A stretch of DNA of 64,000 nt from positions 1 through 64,000 of the forward strand of contig CAJVXP010000006.1 in assembly GCA_913009685.1 (NCBI GenBank). The letters run 5' to 3'. The notes under the pieces were generated by a model, which was not told where the DNA came from, made no database searches, and saw only the letters and a list, made by a program, of their open reading frames with translations. This document shows positions 43,352 to 51,326 of this stretch, piece by piece (positions within the stretch are counted from its first letter, which is position 1; every line of letters starts with the position of its first letter). The translations under genes were made by a program, and so were the position numbers. Source of the stretch: an uncultured Bacteroidota bacterium (GTDB taxonomy: Bacteria > Bacteroidota > Bacteroidia > Bacteroidales > F082).

Positions 43352-44428
43352 ATGAAGAAGTTTACATTTATTTTTGTTATCCTCGCACTTTTATGGTCGG
43401 GGAGAGCTATGAGCCAAAATGCCCGAAAAGCCAATGGTGTCAAACATCTGGAACAGCAAATTAGTAATCTGCAACATAATTTTAATCACCTCGAGAAGGG
43501 TATTCAGGACTTGTTGTGGTATCAAAAGGTAGGCGATGTTGCTTATATTGACAAGGTTTACATCACGGGACCGCCACGGGCTGTTGTGAAAAATCCTACT
43601 GCCATGGGCGCCAAAAATCCGGTAAAATTCTGGAGCTATGTTTTTATCCCGAAAAATATTGATCCTTCAAAAAAATATCCGCTGCTTGTTTTTCCGCATG
43701 GTGGCGTGCATGGCGATTTTACCACCTATTATACGCACATTATCCGTGAACTGATGACCCAGGGTTATGTGGTTGTGGCGCCGGAGTACCGCGGAAGCAC
43801 CGGCTATGGCCGTTCGTTTTACCGCTTGATTGATTATGGCGGACTTGAGAACGGAGATGTGTTTGCCGCCCGCAACTGGATGCTGAAAAATTATTCCTTT
43901 CTTGACCCGAAGCGTGTTGGCATCATTGGCTGGAGCCATGGCGGAATGATTACCTTAATGAATATTTTCGCACATCCGAAAGCCTACAAAGTAGCATTTG
44001 CCGGAAATCCGGTGAGCGATTTGATTGCCCGGATGGGTTATATGACACAGAGTTACCGCAATTTGTATTCAGCCGGTTATCATATTGGCAAAACTGCCAA
44101 TCAGGATGTGGAAGAGTATAAACGGCGTTCGCCGGCCTGGAATGCGGAGAAACTGGAAACACCTCTGTTGATTCATACCAATACTAACGATGCCGACGTC
44201 AACGTGCTGGAAGTGGAACATTTGATTCAGGCTTTAAAAGCTGCCCATAAAAAATTTGAATACCAGATTTATCAGAATATTCCGGGCGGGCACTCTTTCG
44301 ATCGTATTGATACGCAAAAGGCACAGAGTATCCGGGTAAAAATTTATAAGTTTATTGCTCAATATCTGCATCCTGATAACCCCATTAAAACCGTTCGTCA
44401 GCTTAAAAAAGCCGCTTACCGGTTTTAA
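43352..44428 (+). CDS. secreted S9-family/prolyl oligopeptidase-like hydrolase
   Basis: 358 residues. The signal peptide KKFTFIFVILALLWSGRAMSQ ends near residue 21. An alpha/beta hydrolase fold follows: YPLLVFPHGGVHGDF (oxyanion region), VVVAPEYRGSTGYG, the nucleophile S195 in GIIGWSHGGM, the acid in HTNTNDADV (about 275-283) and H314 in IPGGHSF. It lacks the beta-propeller of full-length dipeptidyl peptidases and has only about 70 residues between the signal and the catalytic domain. It is probably a periplasmic peptidase or esterase; the substrate is unknown. Confidence 0.85.
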   Translation: MKKFTFIFVILALLWSGRAMSQNARKANGVKHLEQQISNLQHNFNHLEKGIQDLLWYQKVGDVAYIDKVYITGPPRAVVKNPTAMGAKNPVKFWSYVFIPKNIDPSKKYPLLVFPHGGVHGDFTTYYTHIIRELMTQGYVVVAPEYRGSTGYGRSFYRLIDYGGLENGDVFAARNWMLKNYSFLDPKRVGIIGWSHGGMITLMNIFAHPKAYKVAFAGNPVSDLIARMGYMTQSYRNLYSAGYHIGKTANQDVEEYKRRSPAWNAEKLETPLLIHTNTNDADVNVLEVEHLIQALKAAHKKFEYQIYQNIPGGHSFDRIDTQKAQSIRVKIYKFIAQYLHPDNPIKTVRQLKKAAYRF

Positions 44429-44466
44429 ACCCCATATTTCTGATATTGGTTTTCCCGGCTCTTTTG

Positions 44467-44491
44467 ACTCCGAAAATTTCCGGAGTATTTT
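44467..44491 (+). terminator. weak terminator after the hydrolase gene
   Basis: ACTCCG (44467-44472) pairs with CGGAGT (44481-44486), loop AAAATTTC, followed by ATTTT. The T run is short, so efficiency is doubtful. Confidence 0.4.
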
Positions 44492-44569
44492 GGAAAAAGG
44501 GTCAACGATTTGCCCGGTCCGGAAGAGAGGAAAGTAAAAAGGACTATCCGGATTCTGTGTTTTAAGCCA

Positions 44570-45331
44570 TCAGCCTTTAAAGTGCTCCAGCCGGAATTCG
44601 CCATTGCTAAATACACCATAAGAAAAATGAGAAATCCAGTCGCCGAGAATGACCAGCCCGGTTTTCGGGTTTATTTCCGTTATCACGGGCATGTGGCGGT
44701 GTCCGAAGACAAAATAATCCACATCTGGAAATTGCCCTGCCATTTTCAAAGCATACAAGTACAACAGCTCTTTTTCTTTTTCAAAGGAGCCTTCTTCCTC
44801 GCCGACATTACTCATTTTTGCCAGCCTGCTTCTTTTTGAGAAATAGTTTCCCATCCAGGCACCAACATCCGGATGCAACCAGCGAAAAAGAAACTGATTT
44901 GGCTTGAACTCAAAAACGGCTTTCAGAAATTTATAATTTCTGTCGCCCGGGCCCAGCCCATCACCATGGGCAAGGTAAAAGGTCTTCCCCATCATTTCAC
45001 GAATCACAGGTTTTCGGTAAATAGTGATGCCGGTTTCCTTTTCCAGATAATCGAAAGCCCAAAGGTCGTGGTTACCACGAAAGAGGTGAACCGGGATTCC
45101 AGCATCTACAATCTCCGCCAGCTTGCCAAGCAGGCGGACAAAACCTTTGGGTACTACAGTTTTGTATTCAAACCAGAAGTCGAATACATCGCCCATGAGG
45201 AAAATTCCCACAGCATCGTGGCGTACCGTTTCTAACCATCTCACCAGTAATTTTTCTCGTTCCAGACTACTGGCATGGTCAGGGATTCCGAGATGGAAAT
45301 CGGAAACAAAATATATGCTTTTTCTTTTCAA
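44570..45331 (-). CDS. lpxH: UDP-2,3-diacylglucosamine diphosphatase
   Basis: Lipid A pathway metallophosphoesterase cleaving UDP-2,3-diacylglucosamine to lipid X. It has 253 residues. Metal ligands visible are D11 and H13 in VSDFHLG, D48 in MGDVFDFW, N87 and H88 in RGNHDLW, then LAHGDG and the C-terminal FGHRHMP. It is the last gene of a minus-strand group lpxK-punA-lpxH, 9 bp after punA. Confidence 0.93.
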   Translation of the reverse strand: MKRKSIYFVSDFHLGIPDHASSLEREKLLVRWLETVRHDAVGIFLMGDVFDFWFEYKTVVPKGFVRLLGKLAEIVDAGIPVHLFRGNHDLWAFDYLEKETGITIYRKPVIREMMGKTFYLAHGDGLGPGDRNYKFLKAVFEFKPNQFLFRWLHPDVGAWMGNYFSKRSRLAKMSNVGEEEGSFEKEKELLYLYALKMAGQFPDVDYFVFGHRHMPVITEINPKTGLVILGDWISHFSYGVFSNGEFRLEHFKG

Positions 45332-45340
45332 TAGTTTGTG

Positions 45341-46150
45341 TTACAAGTCTTTAATTACATCTTTAAAGATGGTAATCAGCTTGGGGGTAACCTGTTCTAC
45401 TGCGGCAAGGACCTCCTGATGCGAAATCTCAATGATTTTTCCTTTCACCCCCAAATCGGAGATGACCGTTACGGCAAAAACAGGCATGTCCATGTGACGT
45501 GCTACAATAACTTCAGGAACGGTTGACATTCCCACGGCATCGGCACCGAGACTGCGGATGTAATAATATTCGGACGGAGTCTCGTAGGTTGGACCTGTTG
45601 TGCCGGCATAAACGCCGGTCTTGTAATGAATGCCGTGATGGCGAGCCGCACGGGTGGCCTTACTTAGCAACTTCTTATCGTAAGCTTCACTCATATCCAC
45701 AAAACGGGGGCCAAGTTCCTCAAAGTTCTGACCGATTAACGGATTGGGTAACAAATTGATATGGTCAGTGATAAACATAATGTCTCCTACTTCAAAATCA
45801 GGATTTACACCACCACTGGCATTGGAAACAAAAAGGTATTGAATGCCCATATGTTTGAAAACCCTAACGGGGAAAGTAACTTCCGACATGGTATAGCCTT
45901 CATAATAATGGAAACGCCCCTGCATGGCTAATACTTCCACACCATTGAGTGTCCCAAAAATCAATTGTCCTTTGTGCCCTTTTATGGTTGAAACCGGGAA
46001 ATTGGGTATGTCGGTGTACAATATTTTTTCGCTGACTTCGATATCGTTTGCCAGGTCTCCCAAACCGGAACCTAAAATAATGGCTATGCGCGGTTTAATA
46101 CTTATCTTTGATTGAATGAACCGTGCTGTCTCTTTGATCTTCCCTAACAT
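45341..46150 (-). CDS. punA: purine-nucleoside phosphorylase
   Basis: Phosphorolysis of inosine and guanosine in purine salvage, trimeric PNP family. It has 269 residues from MLGKIKETARFIQSK. Motifs are IILGSGLGDLAND (phosphate site), VEVLAMQGRFHYYEGYTM, VSNASGGVNPDF, YAGTTGPTYETPSEY and GMSTVPEVIVARH. An ATG 11 codons upstream is also open but outside the family N-terminus. The start lies 56 bases inside lpxK, an unusually long overlap for coupled genes. Confidence 0.94.
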   Translation of the reverse strand: MLGKIKETARFIQSKISIKPRIAIILGSGLGDLANDIEVSEKILYTDIPNFPVSTIKGHKGQLIFGTLNGVEVLAMQGRFHYYEGYTMSEVTFPVRVFKHMGIQYLFVSNASGGVNPDFEVGDIMFITDHINLLPNPLIGQNFEELGPRFVDMSEAYDKKLLSKATRAARHHGIHYKTGVYAGTTGPTYETPSEYYYIRSLGADAVGMSTVPEVIVARHMDMPVFAVTVISDLGVKGKIIEISHQEVLAAVEQVTPKLITIFKDVIKDL

Positions 46151-47183
46151 AATTGAAAATTTGATCGTTAAACTTCTTTTCATCCTGCCCGTGAAATTTT
46201 ACCTCAATGGGGAGGTAAATTAGTGGCAGGTCTTCCAGGAAGCGAAGATAGGGAGAATTTATCAACCGCATGGCATCTTTTTCAGTTGTAACAATCAGCT
46301 TTTTTTTGGCAAATTGCCTGTCCCACGTTTTTCTGATGAGCCGGATGTCTTTTTTCTTGTATTTGTGGTGGTCGGGAAAATCGATAGTGATCAATTCGCG
46401 GCAACGATAACGAAGATAATCTTTTAAAGGATAAGGATTGGCAACGCCGGTAAACAAAATGATAACGCTGTAATTTTTATCAAGTTTGACTTTTTCAAAT
46501 GAGGGGAAACTTACGGGGGCACCATATTTTACATAAGAAAAGTAAATTTTTTGATATGGCGCAGGATGCAATTTTTCTTCGATTAATCTTCTGACAAGGG
46601 GTGAAAGGATTTTTTCCGTTTTAGTAACAATAATTATATCAGCCCGTTTTGCAGATGCTTTCAGGTCGCGTAACATCCCTGTTGGGAGAAGATAATCGTC
46701 GGTGTATAGCCTGCGGTAGTCGGTGAGTAAAAGAGAAAGTCCGGGTTTTATGTATCTGTGTTGAAAAGCATCATCCAAAATAATGATTTCCGGGGGCTCT
46801 TCCATTTTCAAAAGCCTGCTGACACCGTGGCAGCGATCTTTGTCCACCGCAATACGAATTTTATCGCCGAAGTTTTGTAAATATTGCAATGGTTCATCTC
46901 CAATATCCTGAAATGAGCAGGAACTGTTTGCCAAAACAAAGCCTTTACTTTTCCTTGAGTAACCCCGGCTGAGAATAGCCACCCGAAAATCTTTGATAAG
47001 TAAGCGGGTAAGATACTCGGTATGCGGCGTTTTTCCTGTGCCGCCTATGGTAATATTTCCCACACTGATAATCGGCACATCAAAAGACTCTGATGGCAAA
47101 ATACCTAAATTGAATAAAAGATGCCTAAAACTTATAACCAATCCGTACAAAAGCGCGAATGGAAACAACAATATTTTCAGCAT
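46095..47183 (-). CDS. lpxK: tetraacyldisaccharide 4'-kinase
   Basis: Phosphorylates the 4' position of the lipid A precursor at the inner membrane. It has 362 residues. An N-terminal membrane-associated helix (LLFPFALLYGLVISFRHLLF) precedes the P-loop SVGNITIGGTGKTPHTEYL (about 40-58), then ILSRGYSRKSKG, IILDDAFQHRYI and FTGVANP. It opens the lpxK-punA-lpxH group and is divergent from the Nif3-like gene. Confidence 0.95.
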   Translation of the reverse strand: MLKILLFPFALLYGLVISFRHLLFNLGILPSESFDVPIISVGNITIGGTGKTPHTEYLTRLLIKDFRVAILSRGYSRKSKGFVLANSSCSFQDIGDEPLQYLQNFGDKIRIAVDKDRCHGVSRLLKMEEPPEIIILDDAFQHRYIKPGLSLLLTDYRRLYTDDYLLPTGMLRDLKASAKRADIIIVTKTEKILSPLVRRLIEEKLHPAPYQKIYFSYVKYGAPVSFPSFEKVKLDKNYSVIILFTGVANPYPLKDYLRYRCRELITIDFPDHHKYKKKDIRLIRKTWDRQFAKKKLIVTTEKDAMRLINSPYLRFLEDLPLIYLPIEVKFHGQDEKKFNDQIFNYVREDQRDSTVHSIKDKY

Positions 47184-47218
47184 GAAGAAGATAAAAATAA
47201 ATGATCCTTACAATTCTT

Positions 47219-47226
47219 TAATTTTG
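47219..47226 (+). promoter_or_regulatory. promoter -7 box of the Nif3-like gene
   Basis: TAATTTTG, 69 bases before the chosen start, in an A/T-rich intergenic stretch. Confidence 0.4.
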
Positions 47227-47295
47227 TGTAAATTTATAAAAAATTTAAAATACAATTTACAAAAAAATAAATTTTTAAAAAAACTTTACATTAAG

Positions 47296-48387
47296 ATGAC
47301 GATAAATGAATTAAGCCGGTATCTTGAAAATTTTGCTCCGCTTGCCTTGCAGGAGTCTTACGATAACTCCGGCTTGCTTATAGGATCGCCGGAAAAAGAG
47401 GTGGAAAAAGCCCTCATCACATTGGATGTTACTCATGAGGTGATGGATGAGGCCATTGCTCTGGGTTTCGGATTGATTATCGCGCATCATCCGTTGATAT
47501 TTAAAGGATTAAAGCGATTGAGAGGTGGAAACCTTGTGGAAGATTTGGTGATTAAAGCCGTAAAAAATGATGTGGCAATTTATGCTATACATACTAATCT
47601 CGATAACATCGCTGAAGGCGTAAACGCTCGTCTGGCGCTGCAACTCGGGCTGCAAAATACCAGAATACTGTCACCGGCAGGTAAGCTGAAGAAGCTCGTG
47701 GTTTTTTGTCCGGAAAGTCATGCGGAAGTGGTCAGAGAGGCTGTACTGAATGCCGGCGCCGGGCATATTGGCAATTACAGTCATTGTAGTTACACTACTG
47801 CCGGTGAAGGAAGTTTTAAGGCGCTGGAAGGAACACATCCGTTTGTAGGAAAGCAGGGCGAGATTCATTTTGAGAAAGAGGTGCGTCTCGAAGCTATTGT
47901 ACCCGAAAGTCTTTTGGATGTCGTTTTACAAGCGATGCTTGTGGTTCATCCTTACGAGGAAGTGGCTTATGATATTTATACGCTTGAAAATACCGATGCT
48001 AACGCAGGTGCCGGTATGTTAGGAGAATTGCCGGAAGCCATGGCCCCTGCTGACTTTTTGCAACGGGTAAAAAACCGTCTTGGAACACAGGCTCTGCGCC
48101 ACGGCCTGCTTATCGGCAGAAAAGTGAAAAAGGTCGCTATTTCGGGCGGTAGCGGTAGTTTTCTTATGGGAAAAGCTTTTGCTTCGGGCGCGGATGCTTT
48201 TGTAACAGCTGATTTAAAATATCACGATTTTTTTCACTACCAAAACCAAATGATACTAATAGATGCCGGACATTATGAAACAGAACAATTTACTAAAGAT
48301 TTATTATTTGAATTATTAACCAAAAAATTTCCTAATTTTGCACTCCAAATTTCAAAATTTAATACAAATCCGGTTTCCTTTTTGTAG
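47296..48387 (+). CDS. Nif3-like dinuclear metal-centre protein
   Basis: 363 residues from MTINELSRYLENFAPLALQESYDNSGLLIG. Nif3 motifs: FGLIIAHHPLIFKGLKRL (metal-binding HH), AIYAIHTNLDNIAEGVNARLA, and at the C-terminus KVAISGGSGS, ADAFVTADLKYHDFF and DAGHYETEQF. Between them is a PII-like insert (KLVVFCPESHAEVVREAVLNAGAGHIGNYSHCSY ... LVVHPYEEVAYDIY), as in YqfO-type proteins. The related GTP cyclohydrolase I type 2 activity is debated, so the function remains open. The open frame extends 101 codons further upstream into lpxK, without family similarity. It lies 21 bp before the Zn-ribbon coiled-coil gene, a common pairing. Confidence 0.9.
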   Translation: MTINELSRYLENFAPLALQESYDNSGLLIGSPEKEVEKALITLDVTHEVMDEAIALGFGLIIAHHPLIFKGLKRLRGGNLVEDLVIKAVKNDVAIYAIHTNLDNIAEGVNARLALQLGLQNTRILSPAGKLKKLVVFCPESHAEVVREAVLNAGAGHIGNYSHCSYTTAGEGSFKALEGTHPFVGKQGEIHFEKEVRLEAIVPESLLDVVLQAMLVVHPYEEVAYDIYTLENTDANAGAGMLGELPEAMAPADFLQRVKNRLGTQALRHGLLIGRKVKKVAISGGSGSFLMGKAFASGADAFVTADLKYHDFFHYQNQMILIDAGHYETEQFTKDLLFELLTKKFPNFALQISKFNTNPVSFL

Positions 48388-48408
48388 GTAGTTGAAACAT
48401 AAGTTATT

Positions 48409-49197
48409 ATGACAAAAAAAATAAAAAATAGCATGCGAGAACAAGAAGTGAGTGTTGAGCAGAAGCTTACAGCATTATATAGTCTTCAACAGATCGACTC
48501 TCAAATTGACAAAATTAAGATTGTAAGAGGCGAACTTCCGTTAGAAGTGGAAGACCTCGAGGACGAAATTGCCGGTTTGGAAACCAGAATTGCTAATTTC
48601 CAGGAAGAGAAAGACAAATTTGAGCAGTTTATCACGGAGAAAAATGAGTCCATCATAGAGAGTAATGCGCTGATAAAGAAATATACGGAGCAGCAGATGA
48701 ATGTCCGAAATAACCGTGAATATGATTCCCTGACCAAAGAGATAGAGTTTCAGAACCTGGAGATTCAGCTTTCTGAGAAAAAAATTAAAGAAGCCAAATT
48801 TCGTATTGATGGTATTGTGGCGGATATGAAAGATGCCAGCGAAAAGCTGGAAATGCGTCAACAGGACCTTGCGGCAAAAAAGTCTGAGCTTACCGGTATC
48901 ATTGCCGAGACTGAAAAAGAGGAGGATGATCTGGTTAAGAAATCACAGCAGAATGAAGAACTTATCGAAGAGAGATTGCTGACTGCTTATAAACGTATCC
49001 GTACAAATGCGCGCAACGGGCTGGCTGTTGTGCAGATAGAAAGGGATGCCTGTGGCGGATGTTTCAACAAAATTCCACCTCAGCACCAATTAGATATCAA
49101 ACTGCACAAGAAAATCATTGTGTGTGAATATTGTGGCCGTATTTTGGTGGACGAAGATATTGCCAAAAAGTATGCACAGGAAAATGAAAAAGAGTAA
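48409..49197 (+). CDS. coiled-coil protein with C-terminal zinc ribbon (CT398-like)
   Basis: 262 residues. A long helical hairpin coiled coil covers about 15-195 (for example LEDEIAGLETRIANFQEEKDKFEQFI and LEIQLSEKKIKEAKFRID). It is followed by a C4 zinc ribbon: ACGGCFNKIPPQ and IIVCEYCGRIL. Proteins of this zf-RING_7 family often follow a Nif3-like gene, as here. Suggested roles are nucleic-acid or secretion related and unproven. An internal ATG at codon 9 is an alternative start. Confidence 0.85.
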   Translation: MTKKIKNSMREQEVSVEQKLTALYSLQQIDSQIDKIKIVRGELPLEVEDLEDEIAGLETRIANFQEEKDKFEQFITEKNESIIESNALIKKYTEQQMNVRNNREYDSLTKEIEFQNLEIQLSEKKIKEAKFRIDGIVADMKDASEKLEMRQQDLAAKKSELTGIIAETEKEEDDLVKKSQQNEELIEERLLTAYKRIRTNARNGLAVVQIERDACGGCFNKIPPQHQLDIKLHKKIIVCEYCGRILVDEDIAKKYAQENEKE

Positions 49198-49312
49198 AAA
49201 CTAAAGTGTTGTAACATAAGTCGTTTGAAACTTTTGTAACAAAGAAAAAGCGCAAAAGAACGGGGGAAAAAAGCATAGGCTGTTTCGTTACAATTCCCTA
49301 ATGTCCGGGGAC

Positions 49313-49846
49313 TTACTCTTTTCCGAGGCGGCTTATAATGGCCTTGGCTATTAAAAAACTCTCTTCGTTTAATCTGAAAATCAGAGGTCTGTCGAGATTA
49401 AATTTGGCGATTATCACCTCAAGCTGATTTTCACGAACGGTGATTAAAACAGGAAAATTCTTCTTTATCAGATTGTGAAAAGCAGAATACCAGACTTTTT
49501 CTTCCAGTTCAAACCGTCCGATTTCATCTATCACTGCCAGTGTTCCCTTTCGCCTCATTCCTGATGCAATAATCTCTTTTCCCTGTTTTACGGTTCCGGA
49601 AGTGAAAATAAACCTTCCTCCGGCAGCATCTACCGACTGTTGCCGGTTGCAAAGCGTATAGTCTGTTCTTGTTTGAATATCGACGATACGGAAGCGACTC
49701 CGCCTTCCGTTTTGCCATTCGCCAATGGCATAAAAACCGAAAACGTCAGGTAATTCCTTTTTCAGATGCCGAACTACTTCCATTACTTTGGTGGTTTTTC
49801 CCGCTCCCTGACTGCCGGTGATGATAAATACGCTGGCCTTTTCCAT
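49313..49846 (-). CDS. THEP1-like nucleoside-triphosphatase
   Basis: 177 residues with a P-loop IITGSQGAGKTTKVMEV (about 8-24) and Walker B LAVIDEIGRFELEEKVW (about 105-121), the pattern of the NTPase_1/THEP1 family, whose DEIGxxEL motif is well conserved. The family hydrolyses NTPs in vitro; its cellular role is uncertain. It is a lone gene, divergent from prmC. Confidence 0.75.
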   Translation of the reverse strand: MEKASVFIITGSQGAGKTTKVMEVVRHLKKELPDVFGFYAIGEWQNGRRSRFRIVDIQTRTDYTLCNRQQSVDAAGGRFIFTSGTVKQGKEIIASGMRRKGTLAVIDEIGRFELEEKVWYSAFHNLIKKNFPVLITVRENQLEVIIAKFNLDRPLIFRLNEESFLIAKAIISRLGKE

Positions 49847-49936
49847 TTTACAAAGCTATGAATTTGATGGGTTCTCCGATTGTTGGTAATAAAAACTTTA
49901 AACCTTTTAAATGCCTGGCATTAGGTTCCGAGTAGT

Positions 49937-49944
49937 TATATTTG
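49937..49944 (+). promoter_or_regulatory. prmC promoter -7 box, apparently leaderless
   Basis: TATATTTG is followed after only four bases by the prmC ATG. Transcription would begin at or next to the start codon. Confidence 0.5.
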
Positions 49945-49948
49945 CAAC

Positions 49949-50821
49949 ATGGTTTACGCAACAAACAGGTTGGCTGAAATAAAAAAGGTTCTGGTGGAAA
50001 GACTTTCCGGGATTTATGCCCGGAAGGAGGCGGAAAATTTGGTGAATATGCTCATCAGGCATTACTATGGGTTATCGCGGGCTATGCAGCAGGTTCAGAT
50101 TGAAAGAAGGCTTTCCGGGTCGGAAATGCTGGCTATACAAGAGGCTGTCAAACGTTTGCTGAATTCGGAGCCGATACAATATGTACTGGGGAATGCCGAA
50201 TTTTACGGCTTACAGATTGAGGTGGGCAGGGGAGTACTCATTCCGCGTCCCGAAACGGAAGAGCTTGTCGGAAAGATTCTTGAAGATAATTCGGGTGCCG
50301 ATTTTGAGATTCTCGATATTGGAACCGGCAGCGGATGTATTGCCCTGGCGTTGAAAAATGTCCTGCCCGGGTGCAATGTAACGGCTATTGATGTTTCTGC
50401 CGGCGCTCTTTCTCTGGCCCGCAAAAATGCAAAGAAACTTAATTTGGATATTGATTTCCGGCAGTGTAATATTCTAAATACCGAAGCATGTTGGTCAACA
50501 TTGGGCAAAAGCTTTCACATCATAGTGAGCAATCCGCCTTATGTATTGCAGAAAGAGAAAAAAGAAATGGCAGACAATGTTTTAAAATATGAGCCTCATT
50601 TGGCGCTTTTTGTGGAAGATGCCGACCCTTTGTTATTTTACAGGAAAATCATGGGCTTTGCCCGTAAAGCGTTGAAACCAGGTGGAAAACTTTATTTGGA
50701 AGTCAATGCAAATTATGCCGCTGAAACGGCCTCCTTGTTTGAAAGGGATATTTTTAATTTCCCTGAAATTTCTGCTGACATCCATGGAAAGTCACGTTTT
50801 CTAATCGTCAAAAAGCATTAG
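49949..50821 (+). CDS. prmC: peptide chain release factor N5-glutamine methyltransferase
   Basis: Methylates the GGQ glutamine of release factors. It has 290 residues. A helical N-terminal domain is followed by a linker GNAEFYGLQIEVGRGVLIPRPETEELV, the SAM-binding motif LDIGTGSGCIALAL (GTGSG at 125-129) and the catalytic NPPYV (195-199). The whole protein is of normal length. The start sits against its promoter. Confidence 0.96.
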   Translation: MVYATNRLAEIKKVLVERLSGIYARKEAENLVNMLIRHYYGLSRAMQQVQIERRLSGSEMLAIQEAVKRLLNSEPIQYVLGNAEFYGLQIEVGRGVLIPRPETEELVGKILEDNSGADFEILDIGTGSGCIALALKNVLPGCNVTAIDVSAGALSLARKNAKKLNLDIDFRQCNILNTEACWSTLGKSFHIIVSNPPYVLQKEKKEMADNVLKYEPHLALFVEDADPLLFYRKIMGFARKALKPGGKLYLEVNANYAAETASLFERDIFNFPEISADIHGKSRFLIVKKH

Positions 50822-50834
50822 AAGTCCCCATTAA

Positions 50835-51323
50835 TCATTTGCTGCTGGTGGCTACATTGAGCCGGGGAAAAAGCTCTTCAAGAAAAGCTTTTGTTTTGTT
50901 GTAGATGCCCGGGTTGTTCGATTCGCGTGGTCCTACAATGTTTATAACAGATATATCACTGTTTTCGAGAAGGCTTAAAATACCTGTCTCCTGATCTTCC
51001 ACATTCATGGTGAGATAAATTATATAAGTGGGGATGTTCCGTTTTTCAGCCTGATCTATGGCAAGAACGGTACCTTTGTCCGGTTTACCGTCCACAAAAA
51101 CCAGCAATCCCTGACTCTCCTCCACGTTTTTAATTGTACGTTCCCTGTAACGGGATTCTTTTGTTTCTCTTAAAGGATAGGAAAGGGGTATAATACCGTC
51201 TTCAGCTCTTCGTCCTTTGGGGCACCAACCAGAACAGGGTATGTTATTTTCCAATGCAAAATCCATGGCCGCCCTGTCCACGCCGGTTTGTCCTCCCGAA
51301 ATGATTTTTAACGATTTGATCAT
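50835..51323 (-). CDS. YpsA/SLOG-fold putative molybdenum carrier protein
   Basis: 162 residues matching the putative molybdenum-carrier type of the SLOG/LOG-like fold. It begins IISGGQTGVDRAAMDFALENNIPCSGWCPKGRRAEDG and has RTIKNVEESQGLLVFVDGKPDKGT, both characteristic. A relative from Rhodococcus is annotated as a molybdenum cofactor carrier, hence the name. Its start is 3 bp after the PiT transporter stop, so it is co-transcribed with it. A link to the molybdenum operon 21 kb away is only a hint. Confidence 0.8.
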   Translation of the reverse strand: MIKSLKIISGGQTGVDRAAMDFALENNIPCSGWCPKGRRAEDGIIPLSYPLRETKESRYRERTIKNVEESQGLLVFVDGKPDKGTVLAIDQAEKRNIPTYIIYLTMNVEDQETGILSLLENSDISVINIVGPRESNNPGIYNKTKAFLEELFPRLNVATSSK

Positions 51324-51326
51324 AAA

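Noticed and set aside
46993..47295. A 101-codon N-terminal extension of the Nif3-like protein
   Set aside because: It overlaps lpxK on the other strand and contains low-complexity Lys/Asn sequence. The family N-terminus begins at MTINELS.
49198..49312. Possible small RNA or terminator between the Zn-ribbon gene and the THEP1-like gene
   Set aside because: No -7 box with following structure and no stem with a T run were found; it appears to be an ordinary convergent gap.
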